Assembly (NCBI GenBank): GCA_016936505.1
Contig: JAFGXS010000046.1
Coordinates: 1 to 64,000, forward strand
Direction of reading: 5' to 3'
DNA from: Bacteroidales bacterium
GTDB lineage: Bacteria; Bacteroidota; Bacteroidia; Bacteroidales; F082
Length of the DNA: 64,000 bases
The position numbers were made by a program, and so were the translations under genes. Shown one piece after another: positions 6,918-16,579 of this stretch (positions within the stretch are counted from its first letter, which is position 1; every line of letters begins with the position of its first letter). The notes under the pieces are model-generated. The model made no database searches. It was not told where the DNA came from and saw nothing but the letters and a program-made list of their open reading frames with translations.

Positions 6918-7652
6918 ATGATGCAAAAAAATATTTATCACATTCCTTTGCTGCTCTTCGTTTCTATATTGATCCTTACCTCCTGCAACGAGGAAAAGAA
7001 AAAGGATGATTCTGAAAAGTTTCAGAACAAACTGCAATCGTTCAACAAAAGCATCAATAAAGTTGACCATACCATTAAGCTGATGGACAGCCTCGAAAAA
7101 GAACTCAGCAAGGTAAAAGAAATGCGCGATGCCGGTACCATTTCCGAATCCGAAGCCCAGAAACAAATGGATGCCATCAACAAAACACTGGGCAGAAAAG
7201 TTGCCCGCTCAACCAACTATCATCCGGTGAGCACCCTTCCGGGATGGGCTGTACAACTGGGATTATCGGCTCCCACAGGCTTAACCATCGACAGCGACTA
7301 TTCGCAATCTACCTCGGAAAACAATCCCGACGAAGGCTTTAACTCATTGCTGATGGTGTACAAACCCAATTACGAAACAGCCATGAAACAGGCAGCCATT
7401 ATTGCTGCCCGCGCCCGCATACCCATGACTCCCGAATACAAAACCATTCGCGAAATGAATGCACAGGCCGGAAAAGACGACATTATTAAGGGAGTAGCCT
7501 ATATGAATTTTGAACCGGGAGCAGCCAATCAGCCGCAATATGCTATTGCCATTACTGTAAGTGAAAAGGGAGTACTCACCATTAGCGCCACCGACACAAA
7601 AAAGATGGAAAATCAATTACAAAAAGGACTCAAGCAAAGTCAGCCAAATTAA
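6918..7652 (+). CDS. Hypothetical lipoprotein with coiled coil
   Basis: 244 aa. The signal peptide ends in a lipobox (LILTSC, lipidated Cys23), so the protein is a lipoprotein, probably outer-membrane attached. Residues about 30-85 are heptad-like and charged (KFQNKLQSFNKSINKVDHTIKLMDSLEKEL region is helical), followed by a globular domain (about 95-244) with STLPGWAVQLGLSAPTGLT. I do not recognise the family. It has its own promoter, with the adjacent minus-strand DUF4783 gene transcribed divergently. The ATG at 6918 is followed by a second in-frame ATG, and either could serve. Confidence 0.85.
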   Translation: MMQKNIYHIPLLLFVSILILTSCNEEKKKDDSEKFQNKLQSFNKSINKVDHTIKLMDSLEKELSKVKEMRDAGTISESEAQKQMDAINKTLGRKVARSTNYHPVSTLPGWAVQLGLSAPTGLTIDSDYSQSTSENNPDEGFNSLLMVYKPNYETAMKQAAIIAARARIPMTPEYKTIREMNAQAGKDDIIKGVAYMNFEPGAANQPQYAIAITVSEKGVLTISATDTKKMENQLQKGLKQSQPN

Positions 7653-7729
7653 TTTTCAGAAAGCAGCCTGTTTCCACTGTTTAAGTAAGCTGCCATCACT
7701 ATTCACTATTCACTAATCACTGAAAAAAA

Positions 7730-8398
7730 ATGAATATCGTACTATCAGGAGCAGGAAAAGGAATCGGAAAAGCAGTAGCTGGAATACTTACAAAACAGGG
7801 TCATCAGGTGTTTGTCTTTTCCCGAACCATTCAATCTGATGCCTTAGATCCTAACCTGCACACCTTTTCTTTCGACCTGGGCAACAACGACTACAAGCCA
7901 CTGATTAATGCGGTTCAATCGGTTTTTAGTAAAGTTGATCTGTTAATCAACAATGCCGGTTTGCTGGTTAACAAACCCTTTATGGAGCTTACCGATGAAG
8001 ATATCAACCGTAGTTTTGATGTAAACCTCAAAGCACCGGCAAAACTGATTAAAGCATTGGTTCCCATGATGAGCAAACACAGCCACATTGTAAATATTTC
8101 AAGCATGGGCGGCTTTCAGGGCAGTGTAAAGTTTCCCGGACTCTCAGTTTACAGTGCCAGCAAAGGAGCATTGTCTGTTTTAACTGAGGCCTTGGCGCTG
8201 GAGTTTGAAGATCGCAAAATAAGTGTCAATGCATTAGCCCTGGGAGCAGCACAAACCGAAATGCTGGCTCAGGCCTTTCCGGGTTATAAAGCACCTCTTA
8301 CTGCTGAAGAGATGGCTGAGTTTATTGCCTGGTTTACCCTGAACGGACACCGGTTCTTTAATGGAAAGGTTTTGCCTGTTTCCATTTCCACGCCGTAA
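7730..8398 (+). CDS. Short-chain dehydrogenase/reductase
   Basis: 222 aa, short but complete for a classical SDR. The cofactor motif GAGKGIG is at 7-13, the NNAG motif is in LLINNAGLL, Ser is in NISSMGGF, and the catalytic YSASK is present. FSRT after the second strand suggests NADP(H) preference. Substrate cannot be told; 3-ketoacyl-ACP reductase-like enzymes and small-molecule reductases share these motifs. The gene is followed by a promoter at 8450, so it is probably its own unit. Confidence 0.92.
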   Translation: MNIVLSGAGKGIGKAVAGILTKQGHQVFVFSRTIQSDALDPNLHTFSFDLGNNDYKPLINAVQSVFSKVDLLINNAGLLVNKPFMELTDEDINRSFDVNLKAPAKLIKALVPMMSKHSHIVNISSMGGFQGSVKFPGLSVYSASKGALSVLTEALALEFEDRKISVNALALGAAQTEMLAQAFPGYKAPLTAEEMAEFIAWFTLNGHRFFNGKVLPVSISTP

Positions 8399-8449
8399 TT
8401 TTTACCGCTATAAATCCCTTCCAACTTTTTATCAAACGCAAAACCTTCT

Positions 8450-8457
8450 TACCTTTG
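8450..8457 (+). promoter_or_regulatory. -7 promoter box upstream of the ScpB-like gene
   Basis: TACCTTTG is an exact TAnnTTTG match, 56 bases before the ATG at 8514. No clear TTTG -33 box is seen at the usual distance. Confidence 0.45.
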
Positions 8458-8513
8458 TAAGGTCCGGAAAGTGGTTTGTGTAATCAAAGAAACCACTTCT
8501 AAATAAAGTTCAA

Positions 8514-9293
8514 GTGAAGTATATTTTAACCCATTGTGAAAATCAGATTGGTTTTCTCACTTTAAACAACGATCGCAAAAGCAATTCGCTCAACCTGGAA
8601 ATGCTGGACGAAATTGTCGCCGCTTTTCATGATTTTGAAAAAGAGCAATGCCGTGTTGTTGTTATACGCAGCAATCCCGAAGCCAGGGTTTGGTGTGCCG
8701 GTCTCCGCATCGATCAGTTACCCGATGCTGAAAAAGATCCTGTTCCTTACGAATACACCCTGGAAAGAATTCTTAAAAGCGCTGAACATTTTCCCGGTAT
8801 TGTTATTGCCATGATCAGCGGCAGTGTTTGGGGTGGCGGATGCGAACTGGCTTTTGCCTGCGATATGCTGGTGGCTTCTCCCGAAGCCTCTTTTGCCATC
8901 ACCCCGGCCAAAATCAGTGCACCGTATAATCCCAACCAGGTCAACCGTGTTTTGCAACGGGTAGGAAGCAATATTGCACTGGAACTGTTTGCCACCGCTG
9001 ATGTTTTACCTGCTGAAAGAGCATTGCAACTGGGTATTCTGAACCATTTAAAAGACAAAAGTGAACTGGAAAACTTCACCATTAAAATGGCAAAGAAAAT
9101 AACAGCCAATGCACCGCTTACCGTTGCACTCATCAAAAAACAAATCCACCAGCTGGGCTACAAAACAGTCGAACAACTAACTGATGACAAAGCTACGCGC
9201 CAGGCTGTAAAATCAATCTTTTACAGTGATGATTTTAAGGAAGGCAAACAGGCTTTCCTCGAAAAAAGAAAACCAAAGTTCAAAGGGAAATAA
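8514..9293 (+). CDS. Methylmalonyl-CoA decarboxylase-like crotonase
   Basis: 259 aa crotonase-fold enzyme. It resembles E. coli ScpB (YgfG, methylmalonyl-CoA to propionyl-CoA) along its length: RKSNSLN, the SGSVWGGGCELAFACD oxyanion-hole region, the ITPAKISAPYNPNQV segment, ALQLGILNHL, and the ending FLEKRKPKFKGK. The last features are more specific to ScpB than to general enoyl-CoA hydratases. Methylmalonyl-CoA mutase and epimerase are not nearby, so a role in succinate-to-propionate conversion is inferred. First gene of a run with the spermidine synthase-like gene (3-base gap) and tex. Confidence 0.85.
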   Translation: MKYILTHCENQIGFLTLNNDRKSNSLNLEMLDEIVAAFHDFEKEQCRVVVIRSNPEARVWCAGLRIDQLPDAEKDPVPYEYTLERILKSAEHFPGIVIAMISGSVWGGGCELAFACDMLVASPEASFAITPAKISAPYNPNQVNRVLQRVGSNIALELFATADVLPAERALQLGILNHLKDKSELENFTIKMAKKITANAPLTVALIKKQIHQLGYKTVEQLTDDKATRQAVKSIFYSDDFKEGKQAFLEKRKPKFKGK

Positions 9294-9296
9294 ATC

Positions 9297-9953
9297 ATGC
9301 CCGGACTAATCCATAAATTATTTCCTTCCTTTTTCCCCGCCGAACGGATCAATACGCCATTCAATTACCTGGAAGTAAACAAACTCGACGGACAATGGCT
9401 ACTGGACTCAAAGCATGTGAATTATTCTTTCGGAACACTGCATCGCGTTTTTCAGGAAGCACTGAACACTTTTATTCCCGATCTTTCTGAAATAAAGGAA
9501 GTGCTGATTCTGGGATTTGGCGCCGGAAGCGTGGCCCATATTTTACAAAAAGAAAAGAACTATCAGGGAAATATTACGGGAGTAGAGATCGATCAGCAGG
9601 TTATTAAACTGGCCAAAAAATACTTTCATTTGGAAGAAATTCAGCACCTAAAAATTCATATTCAGGATGCTGAAGAATTTGCAAAAGATAGTCAGCAACA
9701 ATTTGATCTGATTATCATCGACCTTTTCACAGATCATTTGATTCCTGAAAAATTTGAAACTGAAGCTTTCCTGAGCACAGTAAATAGCTTGCTGAGTTCA
9801 AAAGGAAAATTGCTTTACAACAGAATGAACAATACTTCATCCAATCAAGTAAAAACCGAAGCTTTTTCTAAAACCTTTCATCAGGTTTTTAAAAATAATT
9901 CAGAAGAAAAAACCATTCAACTCAGAAATAAAATCTTTTTTGCACAGAAATGA
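9297..9953 (+). CDS. Spermidine synthase-like Rossmann-fold enzyme
   Basis: 218 aa. Contains the class I methyltransferase/spermidine synthase core: LILGFGAGSVAHIL (cofactor loop), GVEIDQQVIKLAKKYF, and FDLIIIDLFTDH. It lacks the N-terminal part of full SpeE (about 280 aa), and DLFTDH stands where SpeE has its catalytic Asp region, so it may be an aminopropyltransferase or a methyltransferase. Neither substrate can be chosen from the sequence. It is packed between the ScpB-like gene (3-base gap) and tex (ATGA overlap at 9950-9953). Confidence 0.85.
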   Translation: MPGLIHKLFPSFFPAERINTPFNYLEVNKLDGQWLLDSKHVNYSFGTLHRVFQEALNTFIPDLSEIKEVLILGFGAGSVAHILQKEKNYQGNITGVEIDQQVIKLAKKYFHLEEIQHLKIHIQDAEEFAKDSQQQFDLIIIDLFTDHLIPEKFETEAFLSTVNSLLSSKGKLLYNRMNNTSSNQVKTEAFSKTFHQVFKNNSEEKTIQLRNKIFFAQK

Positions 9954-12079
9954 ACGAACGCATTATCAAACATATCGCTGCCGAATTAGCTGTTGAATTA
10001 TGGCAGGTAAAAAACACACTGGAACTACACGATGGCGGTGCTACCATTCCTTTTATTGCCCGCTACCGTAAAGAAGTTACCGGCAGTCTCACCGATGAGC
10101 AAATCATCAAATTACTGGCGTTGCACCAGCAACAAACCGAACTGGAAAAACGCAGGGAGTCGATACTTAAAAGTCTCGAAGAACAAGATATTCATGATGA
10201 AGGTTTAATACAGAAAATCAACGAGGCTGAAAACATGAGCCGTTTGGAAGACCTTTACCTTCCCTATCGCCCTAAAAGAAAAACACGGGGTTCTATGGCT
10301 ATGGAAAAAGGATTGGAACCGCTGGCCAAAATGATTATGTCGGAAAAAATCAACAACCTAACCTCCACCGTTCTTGGCTTCATCGATTCCAAAAATGGAA
10401 TTAATGATGAAAAGGAAGCGTTGCAGGGAGCCCGCGACATTATGGCTGAATGGTTCAACGAAACCGACTGGATAAGAAGCAGCATTCGTCGATTATTCCA
10501 ATACGAAGCTCAGATCACATCTACCATAACGAAAGGAAAAGAAGAGGAAGGAGCAAAATACCAATCTTATTTCGACTGGAGCGAACCGGCTAAGAAAGCT
10601 TCTTCACACAGAATTCTGGCTATGTTCCGTGGCGAAAATGAAGGTTTCCTGAAAGTGAAAGTCGTCCCTTCTGAAGACAAAGCCTTCCAGCAACTTTCGA
10701 ATAAAATTATTCGTTCTTACGGTGAAGCTGCCAAACAAAAAGAAATGGCTTTAAAAGATTCTATTGGCAGACTCCTGTTTCCATCTCTGGAAACGGAATA
10801 CAGAAAAGAGATCCGCGAAAAGGCCGAACTTTCTGCCGTTAAGGTTTTTTCCGATAATCTACGACAATTGCTGCTGGCCCCACCCATGGGCATGGTAAAT
10901 GTACTCGCCATTGACCCGGGTTTCAGAACAGGCTGTAAGGTGGTTTGCCTCGACAAAAACGGAAACCTGTTGCACAACGAAACGATTTATCCGCATCCGC
11001 CACAAAATAAGACCGCCGACGCCGTCAAGAAAATTAAAAGTCTGGTAAATGCTTACAATATTGACGCCATTGCCATAGGAAACGGCACTGCAGGCAGGGA
11101 AACAGAAAACCTGATTCAGCGCACCCGCTTCGACAAAGACGTAACGGCTGTTGTTGTTAATGAAGACGGGGCCTCGGTGTATTCGGCTTCTGAAATAGCC
11201 AGAAAAGAATTTCCGGAATATGATGTCACCGTTCGTGGATCTGTTTCCATTGGAAGACGGCTGCAAGACCCTTTGTCGGAAATGGTTAAAATTGATCCAA
11301 AATCATTGGGTGTTGGACAATACCAGCACGATATTAACCCAAAACTCTTAAAAGAAAATCTGCAAACTACTGTTGAATTGTGCGTAAATGCAGTAGGAAT
11401 CACACTAAATTCTGCCAGCGAAGCCCTGCTGACCTATGTTTCAGGAGTTGGCCCCACACTGGCTAAAAACATCATAGAGTACAGAAACGAAAACGGTGAT
11501 TTTAAGAACCGAAACGAACTAAAGAAAGTAAAAGGACTGGGTGCCAAGGCTTTTGAACAGGCCGCAGGATTCCTGCGCATCAAAGACGGAAACGAACCAC
11601 TGGATTCAAGTGCAGTGCATCCTGAAAATTATAAAATCGTAAAACAAATGGCTGTCAAAGCTAAACTCACTGTTGGAGCACTTATCGGAAACCCAAAAGT
11701 AAAAGAATTAATCCATGCCGAAGATTTTGTTTCAGAAGAGGTGGGATTGCCCACGCTGAAAGATATTCTGGATGAGTTGGAAAAACCCGGACGTGATCCC
11801 CGGAAAAAATTCAACCTGTTTCAGTTTGATCCGAATATTCGTACAATGGATGATTTGTCGGTAGGCATGACCTTACCCGGTGTGGTAACCAACATCACCG
11901 ATTTTGGCGCATTTGTGGATATGGGCATCCATACCGGAGGGCTGATACACAAAAGCCAGATTGCCGACGAGTTTGTCTCCCACCCTTCCGATTACCTCAG
12001 TATCAACCAACAGGTTCAGGTAAAAGTAATAGAACTCGACAAAGAAAGGAAACGGATTTCTTTACAACTGGTTCGCTAA
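9950..12079 (+). CDS. tex: RNA-binding transcription accessory protein Tex
   Basis: 709 aa, slightly shorter than E. coli YhgF (773) but with the full layout: helical N-terminal region (FIARYRKEVTG, LYLPYRPKRKTRGSMA), a YqgF/RNase H-like domain starting VLAIDPGFRTGCK (about 318), two helix-hairpin-helix repeats (SGVGPTLAKNIIEYR and VKGLGAKAFEQAAGFLRI) and a C-terminal S1 domain (about 640-707, GVVTNITDFGAFVDMGIHTGGLIH). Known Tex proteins bind nucleic acid and influence transcription. Start ATG overlaps the upstream stop. The stop at 12079 is only six bases from the end of the convergent trmN6 gene, with no terminator between. Confidence 0.96.
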   Translation: MNERIIKHIAAELAVELWQVKNTLELHDGGATIPFIARYRKEVTGSLTDEQIIKLLALHQQQTELEKRRESILKSLEEQDIHDEGLIQKINEAENMSRLEDLYLPYRPKRKTRGSMAMEKGLEPLAKMIMSEKINNLTSTVLGFIDSKNGINDEKEALQGARDIMAEWFNETDWIRSSIRRLFQYEAQITSTITKGKEEEGAKYQSYFDWSEPAKKASSHRILAMFRGENEGFLKVKVVPSEDKAFQQLSNKIIRSYGEAAKQKEMALKDSIGRLLFPSLETEYRKEIREKAELSAVKVFSDNLRQLLLAPPMGMVNVLAIDPGFRTGCKVVCLDKNGNLLHNETIYPHPPQNKTADAVKKIKSLVNAYNIDAIAIGNGTAGRETENLIQRTRFDKDVTAVVVNEDGASVYSASEIARKEFPEYDVTVRGSVSIGRRLQDPLSEMVKIDPKSLGVGQYQHDINPKLLKENLQTTVELCVNAVGITLNSASEALLTYVSGVGPTLAKNIIEYRNENGDFKNRNELKKVKGLGAKAFEQAAGFLRIKDGNEPLDSSAVHPENYKIVKQMAVKAKLTVGALIGNPKVKELIHAEDFVSEEVGLPTLKDILDELEKPGRDPRKKFNLFQFDPNIRTMDDLSVGMTLPGVVTNITDFGAFVDMGIHTGGLIHKSQIADEFVSHPSDYLSINQQVQVKVIELDKERKRISLQLVR

Positions 12080-12085
12080 TAGCCT

Positions 12086-12799
12086 TCAGTAAAGATAAAA
12101 GTTGTTAACCAGGTCAAGATAAGGCTGCGTGAAACTTCCATCTTCATTACGGATCATCAGTTTATCTGTTTTTAAATCCGACTCTTCTCTTGCAAACAAC
12201 AGGTTGATTCGGTTGGGAGGAGTACAGTGTTTGGGGAAAATAAGCATCTGCTTTTGCAGGAAAAGTCCTGCCTCCTTGGCCTTTGAAATAAAAATGCGGC
12301 TTTCCCTGTAAGGCAGAACCAGCGAAAGCTTTCCTTTAGGATCTAACAGCCTCAGGGCTCCGTTAATCAACTGCTCATAAGTAAGCGTATCGGTATGCCG
12401 GGCCTGCCTTCTGCTCTGGATTTCCGATTTTAAATCATTGATAAAAAAAGGAGGATTACTGATGATCAGGTCGTACTTCTTTCGAGTTATAGAAACGTAA
12501 TCATTAAAGTCGGAATAATATAACTTAAATTCTGACTCTGATTTTGCAGCAGCAAAATTCTCAGTTGCTTCTTCGCAGGAAGCTTCATCCAGTTCCACCG
12601 CATCAATCTGCAATTTTGCCCGGCTTCCCAACAGCAGGGAAATAATTCCGCTACCGGCACCTACTTCCAAAACACTATTCACACCGCTAAGTTCGGTCCA
12701 GATACCCAGCAAAACAGCATCTGTGCCCACTTTCATGGTAGAACGGTGATGATATAAACTAAACTGTTTAAAATGAAAGGGACGTTGGTCAGTTTTCAT
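12086..12799 (-). CDS. trmN6: tRNA1(Val) (adenine(37)-N6)-methyltransferase
   Basis: 237 aa, family TrmN6/YfiC. S-adenosylmethionine loop EVGAGSGIISLLL, acidic EVD-type residues in VELDEASCEEA, and the N6-adenine methyltransferase signature SNPPFF (about 113-118). It methylates A37 of tRNA1(Val) in E. coli. N-terminal FKQFSLYHHRSTMKVGTDAVLLGIW is the usual family opening. Starts two bases after the rimM stop, forming a two-gene unit. Confidence 0.93.
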   Translation of the reverse strand: MKTDQRPFHFKQFSLYHHRSTMKVGTDAVLLGIWTELSGVNSVLEVGAGSGIISLLLGSRAKLQIDAVELDEASCEEATENFAAAKSESEFKLYYSDFNDYVSITRKKYDLIISNPPFFINDLKSEIQSRRQARHTDTLTYEQLINGALRLLDPKGKLSLVLPYRESRIFISKAKEAGLFLQKQMLIFPKHCTPPNRINLLFAREESDLKTDKLMIRNEDGSFTQPYLDLVNNFYLY

Positions 12800-12801
12800 A
12801 A

Positions 12802-13332
12802 TTATTCGCTGAGATACAATTCGACCAGGCCTTCCGGAGTTTGCACCTGAATTCTCTTTTCTTTACGGTTCACATCCAGAATCACCTCATCATTAATGGG
12901 AACCAGAATTTCCTTCTCTCCCTGAAATACCTGTAAAACCGCCTGGTTAGGATATTCCAGCACGGCTTCAACCTTGCCCAGTTCGCCATGTTTGGTATCC
13001 ACAACAGCAAATCCGGGCACCTCATGGTAATAAAATTTATTTCCTGAAAGTTTTGGGAGCAACGAGAGTGGCAGGTACAAATTTTTATTGATTAATGCAG
13101 AAGCTTTGTCCAAAGTATCCATGTCCTGAAAACGTACAATCAATTTATTTCCTTTAAGAAAACTGTCTTCAATAAAATACGGTACCGGTTGATGATTCTG
13201 CTCAACAAAAACAACATCAATATCCTGATATTCTTCAGGATCATCCACATCCAGAAATAAGACCAGCTTACCATCGTAACCGTGGGGTTTGGTAATTTTT
13301 CCCAAAAAGAAATAATCATTAAATGCATCCAT
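12802..13332 (-). CDS. rimM: Ribosome maturation factor RimM
   Basis: 176 aa. N-terminal RimM barrel with FFLGKITKPHGYDGKLVLFLDVD, followed by a PRC-barrel domain (FYYHEVPGFAVVDTKHGELGKVEAVLEYPNQAVLQV), and the C-terminal EGLVELYLSE. RimM binds S19 in 30S assembly. It follows rpsP on the same strand, as in many bacteria, but a terminator (13529-13548) and its own -7 box separate them here. Confidence 0.96.
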   Translation of the reverse strand: MDAFNDYFFLGKITKPHGYDGKLVLFLDVDDPEEYQDIDVVFVEQNHQPVPYFIEDSFLKGNKLIVRFQDMDTLDKASALINKNLYLPLSLLPKLSGNKFYYHEVPGFAVVDTKHGELGKVEAVLEYPNQAVLQVFQGEKEILVPINDEVILDVNRKEKRIQVQTPEGLVELYLSE

Positions 13333-13353
13333 AAGGTTAAATCAATATGGGCG

Positions 13354-13361
13354 CAAAATTA
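13354..13361 (-). promoter_or_regulatory. -7 promoter box for rimM-trmN6
   Basis: On the minus strand TAATTTTG matches TAnnTTTG, 21 bases before the rimM ATG (13332). It lies downstream of the rpsP terminator, so it would let rimM-trmN6 be transcribed independently. Confidence 0.5.
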
Positions 13362-13528
13362 GGGGAAATTACTTTTTATGCGCCTCTCCTTTTTTGAGAA
13401 ATAACAAAAAACAGAATAAGTACCGGGTAATCTGATTAGTCTTTGTTCGAAACATACAGCCCCACCACTTTTCATGGTATGTGATTTTGATATTCTGATT
13501 TGACTCACAAAAAGTCAGGGTATAAAAA

Positions 13529-13548
13529 AAGCCCGGCTTACCGGGCTT
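13529..13548 (-). terminator. Intrinsic terminator of rpsP
   Basis: Perfect stem AAGCCCGG/CCGGGCTT with a four-base loop, followed by a T-run on the minus strand (through about 13522). Confidence 0.9.
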
Positions 13549-13573
13549 AATTCTTATCAAAAGATATAATATA

Positions 13574-14149
13574 TTATTCTTCAGATTTTGTTTCTTCTTC
13601 AGCAGCTTCAGGAGCCTCGGCTGTTTCTTCTGTAACAACTTCTTCTTCTGTTTCAGCTTCAGCAACAGCTTCTACCTTTGCTTCAACTTCTGCCATTTTC
13701 TTTTTGGCTAACTCAGCAGCACGTTCTTCACGAACTTTGGTTTCGGCTTCAAAACGAGCAGCTTTGTCTTCTGCATTTTTGGTTACAATACCCTGCGATT
13801 GAGCATCAATACGATTTTCTTTGTCTTTCATCCAGGCATTGAATCTCTTTTCAGCTTCCTCTTCGGTAAAGGCACCTTTTTTTACACCACCCTGCAAGTG
13901 TTTCTTGTACAGCACACCTTTGTATGAAAGGATAGCACGAACAGTGTCAGAAGGCTGAGCACCATTGTGTAACCACTGCAAAGCAGCATCAAAATCTAAA
14001 TTAATTTCAGCCGGCACCTTGGTAGGATTATAAGTACCAATTTTTTCGATAAACTTTCCGTCTCGTGGTGCCCGACCATCAGCAATAACGATATGATAGA
14101 AAGGTGCACCCTTTTTACCAAATCTTTGCAATCTCATTTTAACTGGCAT
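13574..14149 (-). CDS. rpsP: 30S ribosomal protein S16 with acidic C-terminal extension
   Basis: 191 aa. Residues 1-80 are canonical S16 ([38 protein letters not shown]). The remaining residues are an extension: a helical part ([15 protein letters not shown]) then a low-complexity Ala/Glu/Val tail ending EETKSEE. Bacterial S16 is usually 80-90 aa; extended forms occur in Bacteroidota, so this is a lineage feature. The tail could be disordered on the 30S surface. It has its own terminator downstream. Confidence 0.97.
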   Translation of the reverse strand: MPVKMRLQRFGKKGAPFYHIVIADGRAPRDGKFIEKIGTYNPTKVPAEINLDFDAALQWLHNGAQPSDTVRAILSYKGVLYKKHLQGGVKKGAFTEEEAEKRFNAWMKDKENRIDAQSQGIVTKNAEDKAARFEAETKVREERAAELAKKKMAEVEAKVEAVAEAETEEEVVTEETAEAPEAAEEETKSEE

Positions 14150-14376
14150 AACAATCTAAAATTTAAATAAATAAATCCGTTTAAAATTGGGGTGCAAATA
14201 TCGGAACTATTTTTCAATTAGAAAAACTTTTCTCAATTAATTTTTCAGGCAACAATATAAGGGCAAAATTGAATACAAATCAGATTACAAATCATAGTTT
14301 CTTAAATTTTAAGTATTTCAAAACCATTCTGGTACGATTTTCGCATATTTATTAATATCAAGAAACTAAGACCGCC

Positions 14377-14796
14377 ATGAAAAAAGTAATCTTTGGTATT
14401 GTAATTTTATTTCTGATCGCCTCCTGCACAACACAAAAAAAAGTCGCCCAACTAAAAACAAAACCGGTTCAAATTGAACAAAACGATAGTGTTCAGCATG
14501 AACTGCTAACCTTTGACGCGCGTTTTGATAATTGGTACAGCCTCCAAAAAAATGCTGCACAAAGCAATTCTGTTGAGTATTATGAAAACTGGAACAGACA
14601 ATATGTTGCTGCGTGGAATGCAAAGGCTACTGATCCTATCCGGAATCCTTTTTTTCAACCCATTCAAGGATATAACCCCACAGAACATTATGGTTTAAAG
14701 CTTAGCCGCAAATTGTTCTATTATTTTCAATATGTTGAAAATGTATTAAAGATTCCTATTTTGCCAGGCGGAGGACCTCATGTTGTTCTAAACTGA
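14377..14796 (+). CDS. Small lipoprotein, DUF6146-like
   Basis: 139 aa. Signal peptide with lipobox (FLIASC, Cys17). The remainder matches the pattern I recall for DUF6146 of Bacteroidota: FDARFDNWYSLQ, SVEYYENWNRQYVAAWN, then YNPTEHYGLKLSRKLFYYFQYVENVLKIPILP. Function unknown. The tail (PILPGGGPHVVLN) is short and polar. It is monocistronic and convergent with the peptide-binding lipoprotein gene. Confidence 0.8.
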   Translation: MKKVIFGIVILFLIASCTTQKKVAQLKTKPVQIEQNDSVQHELLTFDARFDNWYSLQKNAAQSNSVEYYENWNRQYVAAWNAKATDPIRNPFFQPIQGYNPTEHYGLKLSRKLFYYFQYVENVLKIPILPGGGPHVVLN

Positions 14797-14874
14797 TGTA
14801 TAATTTTTATAATGAAACAGATTCGTTATGATCTGAAATCAGTGTAAATGATAACCATCAGTACAATCTGTGTG

Positions 14875-16542
14875 CTATTTCCTCTCACCGATCTGTTTAT
14901 CAATCCTAACCCGTTCAAGATTCAGCATATTGATGGGGTTCAACGTCATTCCACGTACTTTTTTTTGTACAAAACGTAAGGCTTCGTCGTAATACAAAAC
15001 AGCCACAGGAGCCTGCTCCATTACAAGACTGTCCATTTTACGGTACAGTGCTTCGCGTTTTTTATCACTCGGCAGAGAAAAAGATTCAACATACCACTGA
15101 TCGAACAAAGCACTCGAAAAATGGGTATAATCAGGCCCGTTAGGAGCAAAATTTTTAGAATAAAACAACGACAAATAATTTTCTGCACTGGGGTAATCAG
15201 CAATCCAGGAAGCCCTGAAGAAATTCAGCTTTGCATCTGCCTTCATTTCCCTCATACTGGCTTCGGGCAACACATTAATGTTTACAGTTAACCCGATATC
15301 TCCCAACTGCGACTGAACATATTTACACAAATCCAGGTAATCAGATGTTGTTGAGAGTGTAACAGGAGGCACCGGGTTTTGCGGCCCGAAACCTGCACTT
15401 CGTAACAACGCTCTGGCTTTTTCAGGATCGTAGGAATAACCGTAATCGGCTTTGGAGTTGTAAGAGGGCAGTCCGGCAGGAATCATTCCTTTATTTCCGG
15501 GAATACCAATTCCATTGCGCAGAAACTTAATCATTTTAACGCGGTCGAAACCGTAATTTATGGCCTGCCTTACAGCTTTAAGCCTCAACGGACTCACTTT
15601 CACTTTTTGCAGACCCGTATCCACCAGCATCGCCAAATATTCAGTGTTCAGATAAGGTGCTTTTAGCAGATCTATACTTTTCTTGTATCGTAACCGCAGC
15701 TCTCCTGTTCTGGTCAAAATCTCATCGCGGTAGGATGGTGCAATGCCGGAAATAAAATCCAGGTTTCCCTTGGTGAACTCAAGAAAAGCAGTGGTTTTAT
15801 CCCTTAAAAAGGATATGGAAACCGCATCCAGATAGGGCAACCTTTGCCCCTGCTTATCCCGCTCAAAATAATGCCGGTTCTTTTGCAACACCAGTCTTAC
15901 ATTCTCCACCCAGTTTTTCATAAAGAAAGGGCCGGTTCCCACAGGATGTTTCCTGAAATCGGAACCATAAAACTGTACCGCTTCCTTCGGAACAACAGAA
16001 CAATACTTCATGGCCAGTATACCCAGAAATGGAGGAAAGGCTTTTTTTAAGGTAATTTGTAATACACTATCATTCATTGCACTGAAATCCTTACCCTTTG
16101 GCGTGTCGGCAACCAGATCAAACACCCAGGCACCGGGTGATGCTGTTTTAGGGTTAACCATTCGCCTGAAACTGTACACAAAATCTTCTGCTATTACCTT
16201 TCTGGGCTTACCTTTAAATACCGGATCATCATGAAAAAACACATCATTGCGCAGTAAAAAAGTATAGGTTCTTCCATCTGGAGATATCGACCAGGATTTG
16301 GCAATGGAAGGTTGCACATGCAGGCTGTCGTCCAGTTTCACCAAACTGTTGTATAACTGATTACACACCCATATATGGGGTAAATCACGTGAAAAAGCCG
16401 GATCGAGGTTCACGATTCCTGAAGCCTCATTATAGTAGAAAATCTCCTTACCGGGATGTTTGTGTTGTTGTGAAGCACAACCATTCAACAACACAGCAGA
16501 AAACAACAAAATGAGTAAAAATGACTTTCCTGTCCGCATCAT
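14875..16542 (-). CDS. ABC transporter substrate-binding lipoprotein, peptide type (family 5)
   Basis: 555 aa. Lipobox LLNGC (Cys22). It has features of the solute-binding family 5 (DppA/OppA): NLDPAFSRDLPHIWVCNQLYNSLVKLD, SWSISPDGRTYTFLLRNDVFFHDDP, GTGPFFMKNW, RQAINYGFDRVKMI and the late WIADYPSAENYLSLFYSKN. It would capture peptides or similar solutes. No permease or ATPase genes are adjacent. It follows lon by 37 bases on the same strand, so it may be read from the lon promoter. Confidence 0.9.
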   Translation of the reverse strand: MMRTGKSFLLILLFSAVLLNGCASQQHKHPGKEIFYYNEASGIVNLDPAFSRDLPHIWVCNQLYNSLVKLDDSLHVQPSIAKSWSISPDGRTYTFLLRNDVFFHDDPVFKGKPRKVIAEDFVYSFRRMVNPKTASPGAWVFDLVADTPKGKDFSAMNDSVLQITLKKAFPPFLGILAMKYCSVVPKEAVQFYGSDFRKHPVGTGPFFMKNWVENVRLVLQKNRHYFERDKQGQRLPYLDAVSISFLRDKTTAFLEFTKGNLDFISGIAPSYRDEILTRTGELRLRYKKSIDLLKAPYLNTEYLAMLVDTGLQKVKVSPLRLKAVRQAINYGFDRVKMIKFLRNGIGIPGNKGMIPAGLPSYNSKADYGYSYDPEKARALLRSAGFGPQNPVPPVTLSTTSDYLDLCKYVQSQLGDIGLTVNINVLPEASMREMKADAKLNFFRASWIADYPSAENYLSLFYSKNFAPNGPDYTHFSSALFDQWYVESFSLPSDKKREALYRKMDSLVMEQAPVAVLYYDEALRFVQKKVRGMTLNPINMLNLERVRIDKQIGERK

Positions 16543-16579
16543 GTAACGTGTTTCCGCGAAGATAGGAAAATAGCCGGGC

